Source: Clostridia bacterium (lineage in GTDB: Bacteria; Bacillota; Clostridia; Christensenellales; Borkfalkiaceae). From it: a DNA stretch of 12,935 bases. The DNA is taken from assembly GCA_017501125.1 (NCBI GenBank), contig JAFVXN010000088.1, positions 1-12,935 of the forward strand, read 5' to 3'. The translations under genes were made by a program, and so were the position numbers. Below are positions 1 through 6,444 of this stretch, in pieces. The notes below the pieces were generated by a model. That model made no database searches. It was not told where the DNA came from and worked only from the letters and a program-made list of their open reading frames with translations. The stretch's first letter is position 1. The number at the start of each line of letters is the position of its first letter.

Positions 1-1
1 T

Positions 2-595
2 AAGATAGCGACGGGGGCGTTGTTGCCCGTCCTGTCGACGAAGGAACAACTGGGCAGAACTTTCTGTTGTGTGGGGCTGTTTTTTGCCTTTTCTTTTGCC
101 GTGGCGGGGGGCACGTTCGCTTTGGCGTCCTTTTTACCTCTCCCTTCGGGAGGGTATTACTTCGCTACGCCTCCGCTTGCGCTACTAGTCCTTTTGTTTT
201 TGTCCGTCGCTTGTATTTTGTCGGAGACGGCGTGGCGGTTGCGACGGCGTAAGATGCGCGCTACGTTTTTCGTCGATTGTGCGATAGAAGGAGGCGGCGT
301 TGAGTGGCGAGGGAAAGGGTACGTCGATACGGGCAATTTTGCCTTCCACTTAGGCGTGCCGATTTGTTTTTTAGCGCCTAAGATATTTTCGGCGTTGCCC
401 TCTGGACTCAAGACGGGCTACGCGACGGTTAAGACGGTGTCGGGGGAGAAAAAAATCGCGGTGGTAAAAATGGACAAAATACGCATAACGCACGGGGGAC
501 AAACTCATATAATAAACGGGGCGTACGTATCGCCGAGCCTATCCCTCGTGGGCAAGGAATACGAGATGCTGTTGGGCGCGTGGGCGTACGGTTAA
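2..595 (+). CDS. spoIIGA: Sporulation sigma-E factor-processing peptidase SpoIIGA (5' end outside window)
   Basis: The reading frame is open to the left edge, so this is the C-terminal 197 residues of a longer protein. SpoIIGA is the membrane-embedded aspartic protease that removes the pro-sequence of sigma-E in the mother cell after septation. The visible part has the last hydrophobic helices (two segments encoded at about 65-235), then a basic stretch (RLRRRK) leading into the soluble protease domain. The catalytic motif VDTGN is present, with the aspartate codon at 326-328; this family works as a dimer contributing one Asp each. The gene immediately upstream of sigE is spoIIGA in Bacillus and Clostridia, which supports the call. 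Its stop codon overlaps the sigE Shine-Dalgarno sequence, so the two are cotranscribed and probably translationally coupled. Any Spo0A-controlled promoter would lie outside the window. Confidence 0.92.
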   Translation, partial: KIATGALLPVLSTKEQLGRTFCCVGLFFAFSFAVAGGTFALASFLPLPSGGYYFATPPLALLVLLFLSVACILSETAWRLRRRKMRATFFVDCAIEGGGVEWRGKGYVDTGNFAFHLGVPICFLAPKIFSALPSGLKTGYATVKTVSGEKKIAVVKMDKIRITHGGQTHIINGAYVSPSLSLVGKEYEMLLGAWAYG

Positions 596-607
596 GGAGG
601 ACGGCAA

Positions 608-1324
608 GTGAAACTGACGGAAGTGATGAAGATATTTTTACGGAAACTGGGCGGTGACGAGGCGGAGAATACCGTCGACTACGTCTGCGGTAGCGGCGAC
701 GCGTTGCCTATGCCTCTTTCTACCGAGGAGGAGAACGGGTTAATCAAAGAGATGGAGGAAGGGGAGACGGAAAAGGCAAAAGCCTTGCTTATCCAGCATA
801 ATTTACGCCTCGTGGTCTACATTGCGAAGAAGTTCGACAACACGGGCGTGGATAGCGACGACCTCGTCTCCATCGGCACGATAGGGCTCATCAAGGCGGT
901 CAATTCCTTCCGTGCGGACAAGAGCATCAAACTCGCTACCTACGCGTCAAGGTGTATCGAGAACGAGATTTTGATGTATTTGCGCCGTGCGACGAGGCAA
1001 CGCAGCGAGGTCTCTTTCGACGAGCCGCTCAACACCGATTTCGAGGGGAACGAATTGCTTCTTTCCGACGTGCTGGGTACGAGCGCAGAGAGCGTCTACG
1101 GCGAGATAGAGTCGGGCGCGGAGAAGGAACTTCTAAAGGAGGCGCTTAAAAAACTGTCGGATAGGGAAAGGACGATTTTGTCTTTAAGATTCGGGCTCGG
1201 CGGGGGTGAAGAGATGACGCAAAAGGACGTCGCCGACAGCCTCGGCATTTCGCAAAGTTACATATCACGCCTCGAAAAAAAGATTATTTTGCGTCTTAGG
1301 AAAGAGATATCGAAGATGGTCTAA
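608..1324 (+). CDS. sigE: RNA polymerase sporulation sigma factor SigE (pro-sigma-E)
   Basis: Early mother-cell sigma factor, made as an inactive precursor and activated by SpoIIGA. The 238-residue length is normal. The GTG start is chosen because AAGGAGG at 594-600 sits 7 bases upstream; an ATG at 626 would cut the pro-sequence. The first 30 or so residues are the cleavable pro-sequence, ending before the GSGDALP segment that aligns with the GGSEALP segment of Bacillus sigma-E. Region 2 follows (NLRLVVYIAKKF, SIGTIGLIKAV, KLATYASRCIENEILMYLRR), then region 4 with the helix-turn-helix TQKDVADSLGISQSYISRLE from about residue 204. These segments are nearly identical to Bacillus subtilis SigE, so the assignment is firm. 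No promoter is visible between spoIIGA and this gene. Confidence 0.97.
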   Translation: MKLTEVMKIFLRKLGGDEAENTVDYVCGSGDALPMPLSTEEENGLIKEMEEGETEKAKALLIQHNLRLVVYIAKKFDNTGVDSDDLVSIGTIGLIKAVNSFRADKSIKLATYASRCIENEILMYLRRATRQRSEVSFDEPLNTDFEGNELLLSDVLGTSAESVYGEIESGAEKELLKEALKKLSDRERTILSLRFGLGGGEEMTQKDVADSLGISQSYISRLEKKIILRLRKEISKMV

Positions 1325-1327
1325 CGC

Positions 1328-1356
1328 GTATAAAAAATAGCGATTTAGGCATACTA
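1328..1356 (+). promoter_or_regulatory. Candidate forespore-type promoter of sigG
   Basis: The sigE-sigG gap holds GTATA at 1328-1332 and AGGCATACTA at 1347-1356, 14 bases apart. This partly fits the sigma-F/sigma-G pattern (GYWTA, about 15 bases, then GGNRANANTW). The position is right, since sigG in Bacillus has its own forespore promoter besides readthrough from spoIIGA-sigE. The -10 box is missing the leading G and the purine at position 4, so this is a tentative call. Confidence 0.3.
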
Positions 1357-1413
1357 AACTCGACCATGCTACCACGTTTTTGCGTACATACCGTAAAAAA
1401 GGAGGTGGCATGT

Positions 1414-2181
1414 ATGCGAAAAGTGGAGATATGCGGCGTGGATACGACGGGGTTGCCAAGGCTCACGCAAAAGGAGAGCGAGGCACTGATGTTGCGTGTG
1501 AAGGCGGGGGATAAAAAGGCGCGGGAGGAGTTTATCGTCGGCAACCTGCGCCTCGTCTTATCGCTGATGAAAAGGTTCCGCATCAAGAATATGGGCGAGG
1601 AAGACGTCTTTCAGGCTGGGTGTATCGGGCTCATCAAGGCGATAGACAATTTCGATATTAGCGTCGGGGTCAAGTTCTCCACCTACGCCGTGCCGATGGT
1701 GATGGGGGAGATGAAAAGGTACCTTCGCGAGGGGAATTCCCTGCGGGTATCGAGGAGTATCCGCGATACGGCGTATAAGGTGCTGAAAGCGCGTGAGGAG
1801 ATAGAACGGCGGGACGAGGAGGCAACGATTGAAAAGATAGCCAAAGAGATCAAGGCGACGGCGAGCGAAGTTGTCTACGCGCTGGACGCCATCTCCGACC
1901 CCGTCTCCCTCTACGAGCCCGTCTACAACAAAGCGGGAGACACGCTGTTGCTTATGGACCAACTGTGCGACGACAAGAACACGGACGAGCGTTGGACGGA
2001 GAGCATCGCCCTGCACGAGGCGATGGAAAAGTTGGGCGAAAGGGAAAAGAGGATCCTGTATCTTCGCTATTACGAAGGCAAGACGCAGACGGAAATCTCC
2101 GACGAGGTGGGGATTAGCCAAGCGCAGGTTTCACGGCTGGAAAAGAACGCCCTGCACACCTTAAAACTGAATATTTCTTAA
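1414..2181 (+). CDS. sigG: RNA polymerase sporulation sigma factor SigG
   Basis: Late forespore sigma factor that drives spore-coat-independent forespore genes (for example small acid-soluble proteins and germination genes). The ATG at 1414 gives 255 residues beginning MRKVEICGVDT, the conserved SigG N-terminus. AAAGGAGGTGG at 1398-1408 is a strong ribosome site 5 bases upstream, so the longer in-frame start at 1366 is rejected. Region 2 (NLRLVLSLMKRF, AGCIGLIKAIDNFD, VKFSTYAVPMVMGEMKRYLR), region 3 (RVSRSIRDTAYK, ISDPVSLYEPVYN) and region 4 (TQTEISDEVGISQAQVSRLE) are all present and match Bacillus subtilis SigG closely. The order spoIIGA-sigE-sigG is the classic one. No terminator separates it from the next gene. 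Confidence 0.97.
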   Translation: MRKVEICGVDTTGLPRLTQKESEALMLRVKAGDKKAREEFIVGNLRLVLSLMKRFRIKNMGEEDVFQAGCIGLIKAIDNFDISVGVKFSTYAVPMVMGEMKRYLREGNSLRVSRSIRDTAYKVLKAREEIERRDEEATIEKIAKEIKATASEVVYALDAISDPVSLYEPVYNKAGDTLLLMDQLCDDKNTDERWTESIALHEAMEKLGEREKRILYLRYYEGKTQTEISDEVGISQAQVSRLEKNALHTLKLNIS

Positions 2182-2186
2182 AGAAG

Positions 2187-2217
2187 ACACATACGCCACC
2201 ACCCTAAGCATATGATA
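2187..2217 (+). promoter_or_regulatory. Candidate mother-cell (sigma-E/K-type) promoter of ylmC
   Basis: CATATGATA at 2209-2217 fits the sigma-K -10 pattern CATANNNTA and resembles the sigma-E box CATACANT. ACACATA at 2187-2193 supplies AC and ATA elements at about the expected -35 distance. Both are short motifs, so chance is possible. The context (a sporulation gene cluster) favours a sporulation promoter over sigma-A; no TTGACA-like box is correctly placed. Confidence 0.33.
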
Positions 2218-2233
2218 TAAGGTGGAGACGAAT

Positions 2234-2554
2234 ATGGAATTGAGTTTTAGCGACTTGCGAGTCAAGGAAGTCATCAATACGCAAGACGGAAAGAGGCTTG
2301 GGAAAGTCTGTGATTTGGTCTTTTGTTATCCAGAGAATAAGATTTTAGGGCTCGTCGTGCCAGGGGGGAAGTCCTTTGCCTTTAAGCGGGAGGAGTTGTT
2401 CATTGACCTAAGGAACGTCGTCAAAATAGGCGACGACGTGGTGCTGGTCAACGTAGCGCCCGTGCGAAAGTGTCCGCCTGCAAAGCCCTCGGGAAGGAAC
2501 CCGACCGTGTGTCCTCCACCCGACGGACGAAGAAGTTATGAAGAATACGAATAG
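2234..2554 (+). CDS. ylmC: YlmC/YmxH-family PRC-barrel sporulation protein
   Basis: Small PRC-barrel protein; YlmC/YmxH proteins are sporulation-associated but their molecular role is not well defined. The ATG at 2234 is preceded by AAGGTGGAG (2219-2227), 6 bases away; a GTG at 2222 lies inside that site and is less likely. Residues 1-75 carry the barrel signature: FSDLRVKEVINTQDGKRLGK, then KILGLVVPGGK, then a KREELFIDLRNVVKIGDDVVLV segment, matching the family's WRNIVKIGEDVILV. Family members are usually about 80-90 residues. This one has 106, the excess being a Pro/Arg/Cys-rich tail (two CPP motifs, then RRSYEEYE). It follows sigG as in other Clostridia and is closed by a strong terminator. 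The function beyond a sporulation link is inference. Confidence 0.85.
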   Translation: MELSFSDLRVKEVINTQDGKRLGKVCDLVFCYPENKILGLVVPGGKSFAFKREELFIDLRNVVKIGDDVVLVNVAPVRKCPPAKPSGRNPTVCPPPDGRRSYEEYE

Positions 2555-2576
2555 TGCGCTTTTATTCAGCCACGGA

Positions 2577-2607
2577 AAAAACCCGCTTGCGAGAGAGCGG
2601 GTTTTTC
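2577..2607 (+). terminator. Rho-independent terminator after ylmC
   Basis: An 11-bp stem, AAAAACCCGCT (2577-2587) with AGCGGGTTTTT (2596-2606), encloses an 8-base loop. The T run doubles as the U-tract, and the A run on the 5' side makes it possibly bidirectional. It ends the spoIIGA-sigE-sigG-ylmC unit. Confidence 0.92.
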
Positions 2608-2641
2608 GTTGCGCCTGAAAGGGAAACGGGACACGATTTTC

Positions 2642-2685
2642 CTGATTTTCGGGACGATATTACAATATTTTTGCGAAAAAATCAG
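2642..2685. repeat. Imperfect inverted repeat upstream of the lipoprotein promoter
   Basis: CTGATTTT at 2642-2649 is the exact reverse complement of AAAATCAG at 2678-2685. The arms extend with a CG/CG pair across a two-base bulge, and the interior has a second small inverted repeat (ATATT-AC-AATAT). It lies just before the -35 box at 2696 and lacks a T-tract on the + strand, so it looks more like a structured or protein-binding site than a terminator. Its role is unknown. It is the only notable element between the terminator and the next promoter. Confidence 0.4.
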
Positions 2686-2695
2686 TAAATGGGTA

Positions 2696-2724
2696 TTGAA
2701 AACTAATAAAAACTATGATATAAT
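2696..2724 (+). promoter_or_regulatory. Sigma-A promoter of the repeat lipoprotein gene
   Basis: TTGAAA at 2696-2701 and TATAAT at 2719-2724 are separated by exactly 17 bases, with an extended -10 TGA directly before TATAAT. Transcription would start near 2731, leaving a leader of about 107 bases before the ATG at 2839. This leader holds an AT-rich 7-bp hairpin (TTTTCTT 2805-2811 with AAGAAAA 2815-2821) just ahead of the ribosome site AGGAG (2828-2832). Confidence 0.85.
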
Positions 2725-2838
2725 AGTAATATATTGGCGCGATTTGGCTGGATTTTAACGTGCGTATATCAGCCGTTCGCTTTTGTCGGTGCCGATAAAA
2801 TACTTTTTCTTATAAAGAAAACAGATAGGAGAAAACGT

Positions 2839-4017
2839 ATGAGAAAATGGAAAAAAAGTTTGTTGGCGGTGGTGTGTTGCTTGACGGCGACGGCGGCGGT
2901 TGGCGCCGTGGCGGCGTGTGACAACGCTCCCCCTCCTGGGACGCAAAATCCCGCGGGGACGCAACTCGTAAGACCAGTAGCCTATTGCGTAAGGGGCGTG
3001 GTTTCTTGGTCGAGGGTAGTCGGTGCTAGCGGCTACGCGTACAAAATCAACGGTGGCGAGGAGCAATATACGACGTTATTGTCCGTGACGATTGAGGAAG
3101 GGCAGACGATTCAGGTCAAAGCGCTCGGTGGCGACGGGTACACGGACAGTGAGTGGTCCAACGCCGTATCTTACATATTGGCGAGTTTGAGCGCCCCCGT
3201 TTTGTCGAGCGACGGTAGCACCGTCACTTGGACGGCGGTAGAAGGAGCGAGCGGCTACGTCTACAGAATCAACGGTGGCACGGAGCAAGAGACGAACGGC
3301 ACCTCTCTTACCTTGCAAGACGGCGACAGAGTCGTCGTGAAGGCGAAAGGGGATTATATTACGACTGCGGACAGCAACTGGTCTATGCCTTTGGTGTACG
3401 AGGCGCCTTACGAAATCACGGTAAACAACACGATGCAAGCGGCAGGTACCGTGGAGGGTGCAGGCGCTTATGCGGAAGGGGATACGGTGACGCTGACGGC
3501 GACGGCGGAAAAAGGCTATGCCTTTGCTGGTTGGTACGTCGGTGGGCAACTCGTGTCCAGCAACCCGACTTATTCGTTCGCCGTGACGGGTGACGTGACC
3601 GTAGAGGCGGCTTGGACGAAACTTCGTTATCAAGTGACCGTATCTTCGCAGGAAGGCGGTAGCGCAACGGGTGGCACCGAGGTCGAATACGAAGAAGAAG
3701 TGACGGTCGTGGCGACGGCGGACGAGGGTTATACCTTCGCCGGTTGGTATAAGGCAGGCGATTTGGTTTCCTCGTCGGCGACGTACACCTTCACGGTGAC
3801 GGACGCAGTTGCTTTGGAGGCGAGATGGACGATTAATACCTATACCGTATCCGTCACGAGCAAAGACGAGTCCCAAGGGACCGTCGTAGGCACGGATACT
3901 TACGACCACGGCGAAACGGCGACGGTGGTGGCTACGGCAAAGACGGCTACGTCTTCGCGGGCTGGTATAAGGCTGGCAATTTGGCGTCTTCGTCGGCGAC
4001 GTACACCTTCACGGTGA
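2839..4017 (+). CDS. Repeat-containing surface lipoprotein, N-terminal part (frameshifted)
   Basis: Start ATG 2839 has AGGAG 6 bases upstream and gives a clear lipoprotein signal: a KWKK basic end, a hydrophobic core, and lipobox VAAC with the lipidated cysteine at residue 27. The ORF reaches upstream to 2734, but that lies in the leader and would bury the signal peptide. Next come two related fibronectin-III-like repeats (about residues 45-185; compare GASGYAYKINGG with GASGYVYRINGG). Divergent InlB B-type repeats start at residue 190, each with a GYxFAGWY core and ending in a xVxLEAxW strand. In repeat 3 the frame breaks: after ATVVATA (to 3939) the repeat continues in the other frame from GAC at 3942, so one base is missing. 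Read as is, the protein ends at TGA 4015-4017 (392 residues) with a nonsense Arg-rich tail. With the frame restored the gene runs to 6260 as one protein of about 1140 residues. Probable role: surface-anchored carbohydrate-active or adhesive lipoprotein (inference). Confidence 0.8.
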   Translation: MRKWKKSLLAVVCCLTATAAVGAVAACDNAPPPGTQNPAGTQLVRPVAYCVRGVVSWSRVVGASGYAYKINGGEEQYTTLLSVTIEEGQTIQVKALGGDGYTDSEWSNAVSYILASLSAPVLSSDGSTVTWTAVEGASGYVYRINGGTEQETNGTSLTLQDGDRVVVKAKGDYITTADSNWSMPLVYEAPYEITVNNTMQAAGTVEGAGAYAEGDTVTLTATAEKGYAFAGWYVGGQLVSSNPTYSFAVTGDVTVEAAWTKLRYQVTVSSQEGGSATGGTEVEYEEEVTVVATADEGYTFAGWYKAGDLVSSSATYTFTVTDAVALEARWTINTYTVSVTSKDESQGTVVGTDTYDHGETATVVATAKTATSSRAGIRLAIWRLRRRRTPSR

Positions 4018-4922
4018 CGGAAGACGTCGCTTTAGAGGCGCAGTGGAAGTTGGACGTTAGCGTGGTTAGCGTGACCGCACAGACGGGCGGTAGCGTCACG
4101 GGCGCGGATACCTATCGCAACGGTAGAGAGGCGACGGTAGTGGCGACGGCGGACGACGGCTACCTCTTCCTCGGTTGGTATAAGGCTGGCAATTTGGTGT
4201 CTTCGGCGGCGACGTACACCTTCACGGTGACGGAAGACGTCGCTTTGGAAGCGCGCTTTAGAGTGAATAACGTAGAGGTTAGCGTATCCTCGCAAGACGG
4301 TGGTAGCGTCAGTGGCGGTGGCACGTTCGAATGGGGTGCTAGCGTGACGGTGACGGCGACCCCCGACGCAGGCTATACTTTCCTTGGCTGGTTCTTGGGT
4401 GGCGTAGGCGTGTCCGTTTTGGAAAATTACACCTTTGATGCGACGCAAGATATCGCTTTGGAAGCGCGTTGGGAACTGAATACCTATACGGTGACCATCG
4501 AAAAGAATATCGAGGCGGCGGGCACGGTGACGGGCGCAGGCACCTACGACCACGGTGAAAGTGGCACGGTGACGGCGACGACCAACGCAGGCTACACCTT
4601 CCTCGGTTGGTTCGAAGGGACGACGGAATTGACGACGAGTGAGTCGTACACCATCACTTCCTTGACGAGCGACAGGACGTTGACGGCGAAGTGGGAGGCG
4701 ATTGCTTACGTGCTGACGCTGGATACCGATTTTGATATCGCAGGTACGCTCACGGGCGCCGGCGAATACGCGTACAAGGAAACGGTGCAATTGAAGGCGA
4801 CGCCTGCAAGCAATATGTACACCTTCCTTGGCTGGTACGATAGCGAAGACAATCTGTTGTCGTCCTCGCCTAGTTTCCTCTATCAAATCACGGAGGATAC
4901 GACGATTAAGGCGGAGTGGGAA
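3406..4922 (+). repeat. Seven tandem divergent InlB B-type repeats (protein level, partly DNA level)
   Basis: Seven units of about 71-75 codons each. Each opens with a Y-x-V-x-V strand, then a GG-x-V-x-G turn, a VTVxATA strand, GYxFxGWY, and a T/LEAxW end. Repeats 3 and 4 share a 40-base identical block (3994-4033 and 4207-4246, 213 bases apart) and a 22-base block just before it. Repeat 2 shares much of the same block from 3776. The repeat 2 to 3 distance is 218 bases, not a multiple of three, which places the missing base between them. Confidence 0.88.
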
Positions 4923-6260
4923 GACGGCTGGAAAGCGGTGGAAGGCTACAACTACTGGACGATGGCTCAGCACGGTCAAGACGTAATGCCTATCGTCGGG
5001 TTCAACAGCCCCAACGCGGCGACGGTGGAGATAAGCCAAGAGGTAGCGAACGTTCACGGTAGTTATCCTTCGCAGATCAACGATCACAACTACCAGATGA
5101 TGAAAGACGCGGGTATCAATACCATCGTCGGCTGGTGGAACGACTGGACGAACGGTCAATTGCAAGACGATATCTTGCAAGAACTCGATTTGGCGGACAA
5201 ATACGGCATTTCGTATATCGTCACCAACAGAAATTCGCTGTACGTGAATTCCGCATCGGAATTGAGCGAGTTCTCCTCTTATATGGATAAACCCGCCTAT
5301 GGTGGCACGATATTAATCGACGAGCCTGGTGCGGTCAACTTCGTAGATATCGGTGAGGCGACGCGCGCTTGGGAGAACAGTAAATACAGCAACACCCTCG
5401 CTTACGTCAATATGTTGCCTAACTATGCGGCGGGGTGGCAACTTAACGACTGTCAAGGCACGGGCGGTACGTACACGGGTGAGGCGTATAACGGCTACGA
5501 ACAGTGGATTCAGCGGTATTTGAGCATTTCGAAACCGCAGGTATTCTCGTACGACCATTATCCTTACCTGTTCACGCAGCCTACTTTCTTCCGTGACGGT
5601 TGGTACACCAACCTTTCCAACGTGCGTTATTGGACGATGAAAGCCAACGTACCTTACTGGGTATACGGGCAACTCGGTGGCTGGCCTGAATACGGTCAAG
5701 TCATCGACGAAAATACCCAGCACCTGACCTACGGACATACGGCGTTGCAGTTCAACAGTATGCTTTCCTACGGCGCAAAGGGCATCCAGTATTACAACTA
5801 CTTTATGCCTCCTAACTATATCCACGCAGGCAACTATACCTCCGCGGTAATGGCAGACGGCTCGCCTACGCCTTTCTACGAACAAATCCAAAAGATTAAC
5901 AAGCAAGTTTCGGCGGCGGGTACCGTGTTGCTCCGCAGTGCGTGGAGAGGTGTTATCCAAATCAACAACTCGCCTGCGCCCATTTCCAGCGGCGACTTAG
6001 TAAGTTCTTACGGTGCGCTCACTGGCGCGACGGGTGTTGGCGACGCTATCGTCGGGTGCTTTGAGTACCGCGATATCGGTTACGCGTACTACGTGACGAC
6101 CAACAACGTCTACAACGCGTCCACCGTCACCTTGAACTTCAACGACACCTACGCCTTAGAGAAGGTACAAGACGGTATTACTTCGACCTCGACGTCAAGC
6201 AGCATCACGCTGAGTATCCCTGCAGGTGAAGGGGTGTTGGTGGTAGTACCCAAGAATTAA
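3942..6260 (+). CDS. Repeat-containing surface lipoprotein, C-terminal part with glycoside-hydrolase-like domain
   Basis: Continuation of the gene above in the shifted frame. The first start codon available is TTG 3981, with no convincing ribosome site, so this is not an independent gene. It finishes InlB-type repeat 3 and carries repeats 4-7 (to 4922). A domain of about 360 residues follows that looks like a (beta/alpha)8 glycosidase of the clan-A kind: AGINTIVGWWNDW, ILIDEPG (candidate acid/base Glu at 5322-5324), YVNMLPNYA, SYDHYPYLF, VPYWVYGQLGGW, and YGAKGIQYYNYFMPP, which resembles the strand carrying a late active-site region. The last 75 or so residues form a beta-rich domain ending LSIPAGEGVLVVVP, a typical C-terminal sandwich of such enzymes. 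I cannot name the GH family, and the catalytic residues are inferred from motif shape only. No LPXTG or other C-terminal anchor is present, which fits anchoring by the N-terminal lipid. A terminator follows directly. Confidence 0.75.
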   Translation, partial: DGYVFAGWYKAGNLASSSATYTFTVTEDVALEAQWKLDVSVVSVTAQTGGSVTGADTYRNGREATVVATADDGYLFLGWYKAGNLVSSAATYTFTVTEDVALEARFRVNNVEVSVSSQDGGSVSGGGTFEWGASVTVTATPDAGYTFLGWFLGGVGVSVLENYTFDATQDIALEARWELNTYTVTIEKNIEAAGTVTGAGTYDHGESGTVTATTNAGYTFLGWFEGTTELTTSESYTITSLTSDRTLTAKWEAIAYVLTLDTDFDIAGTLTGAGEYAYKETVQLKATPASNMYTFLGWYDSEDNLLSSSPSFLYQITEDTTIKAEWEDGWKAVEGYNYWTMAQHGQDVMPIVGFNSPNAATVEISQEVANVHGSYPSQINDHNYQMMKDAGINTIVGWWNDWTNGQLQDDILQELDLADKYGISYIVTNRNSLYVNSASELSEFSSYMDKPAYGGTILIDEPGAVNFVDIGEATRAWENSKYSNTLAYVNMLPNYAAGWQLNDCQGTGGTYTGEAYNGYEQWIQRYLSISKPQVFSYDHYPYLFTQPTFFRDGWYTNLSNVRYWTMKANVPYWVYGQLGGWPEYGQVIDENTQHLTYGHTALQFNSMLSYGAKGIQYYNYFMPPNYIHAGNYTSAVMADGSPTPFYEQIQKINKQVSAAGTVLLRSAWRGVIQINNSPAPISSGDLVSSYGALTGATGVGDAIVGCFEYRDIGYAYYVTTNNVYNASTVTLNFNDTYALEKVQDGITSTSTSSSITLSIPAGEGVLVVVPKN

Positions 6261-6270
6261 TTTTTACGGC

Positions 6271-6304
6271 AAAAAACCTTGCGACTTGTGCGCAAGGTTT
6301 TTTT
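6271..6304 (+). terminator. Rho-independent terminator after the lipoprotein gene
   Basis: AAAAAACCTTGCG (6271-6283) pairs with CGCAAGGTTTTTT (6291-6303) around a 7-base loop and runs into a T-tract. It begins 10 bases after the stop codon. Confidence 0.93.
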
Positions 6305-6375
6305 GTTGCGTCGGCGCCTTTTTTATGTATAAAAAATTGGTAATAATAATTTATGACGAATTGTGTCGAAAAACG

Positions 6376-6404
6376 TTGATTTTTTTAACAAGGAGTGCTA
6401 TAAT
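6376..6404 (+). promoter_or_regulatory. Sigma-A promoter of the YwaF-like gene pair
   Basis: TTGATT (6376-6381), 17 bases, TATAAT (6399-6404), with an extended -10 TGC immediately before the -10 box. Predicted transcription start is near 6411, leaving a short leader before the ATG at 6445. Confidence 0.85.
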
Positions 6405-6444
6405 CGTGTAATGACGATATATCAATGTTAGAGGCTTGAGAAAA

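Noticed and set aside
1366..1413. Longer N-terminus for SigG
   Set aside because: A strong ribosome site precedes ATG 1414, and the conserved family N-terminus begins there.
2734..2838. Longer N-terminus for the lipoprotein
   Set aside because: This stretch lies directly after the -10 box, has no ribosome site, and would bury the lipoprotein signal peptide.
3936..3942. Programmed -1 ribosomal frameshift at the frame break
   Set aside because: The heptamer GGCAAAG is not a good slippery sequence, I see no clear downstream pseudoknot, and the repeat spacing is explained by one lost base.
3406..4922. Regular short-repeat look of the region, possible CRISPR or tandem satellite
   Set aside because: The repeats are about 215 bases, coding, and conserved at the protein level with conserved Gly-Tyr-Trp cores; there are no short repeats with unique spacers.
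4032..5180. Long minus-strand open frames across the lipoprotein (also 3076-3909 and 5313-5960)
   Set aside because: They are opposite-strand shadows caused by codon bias and repeats; their Arg/His-rich translations have no recognisable motifs.
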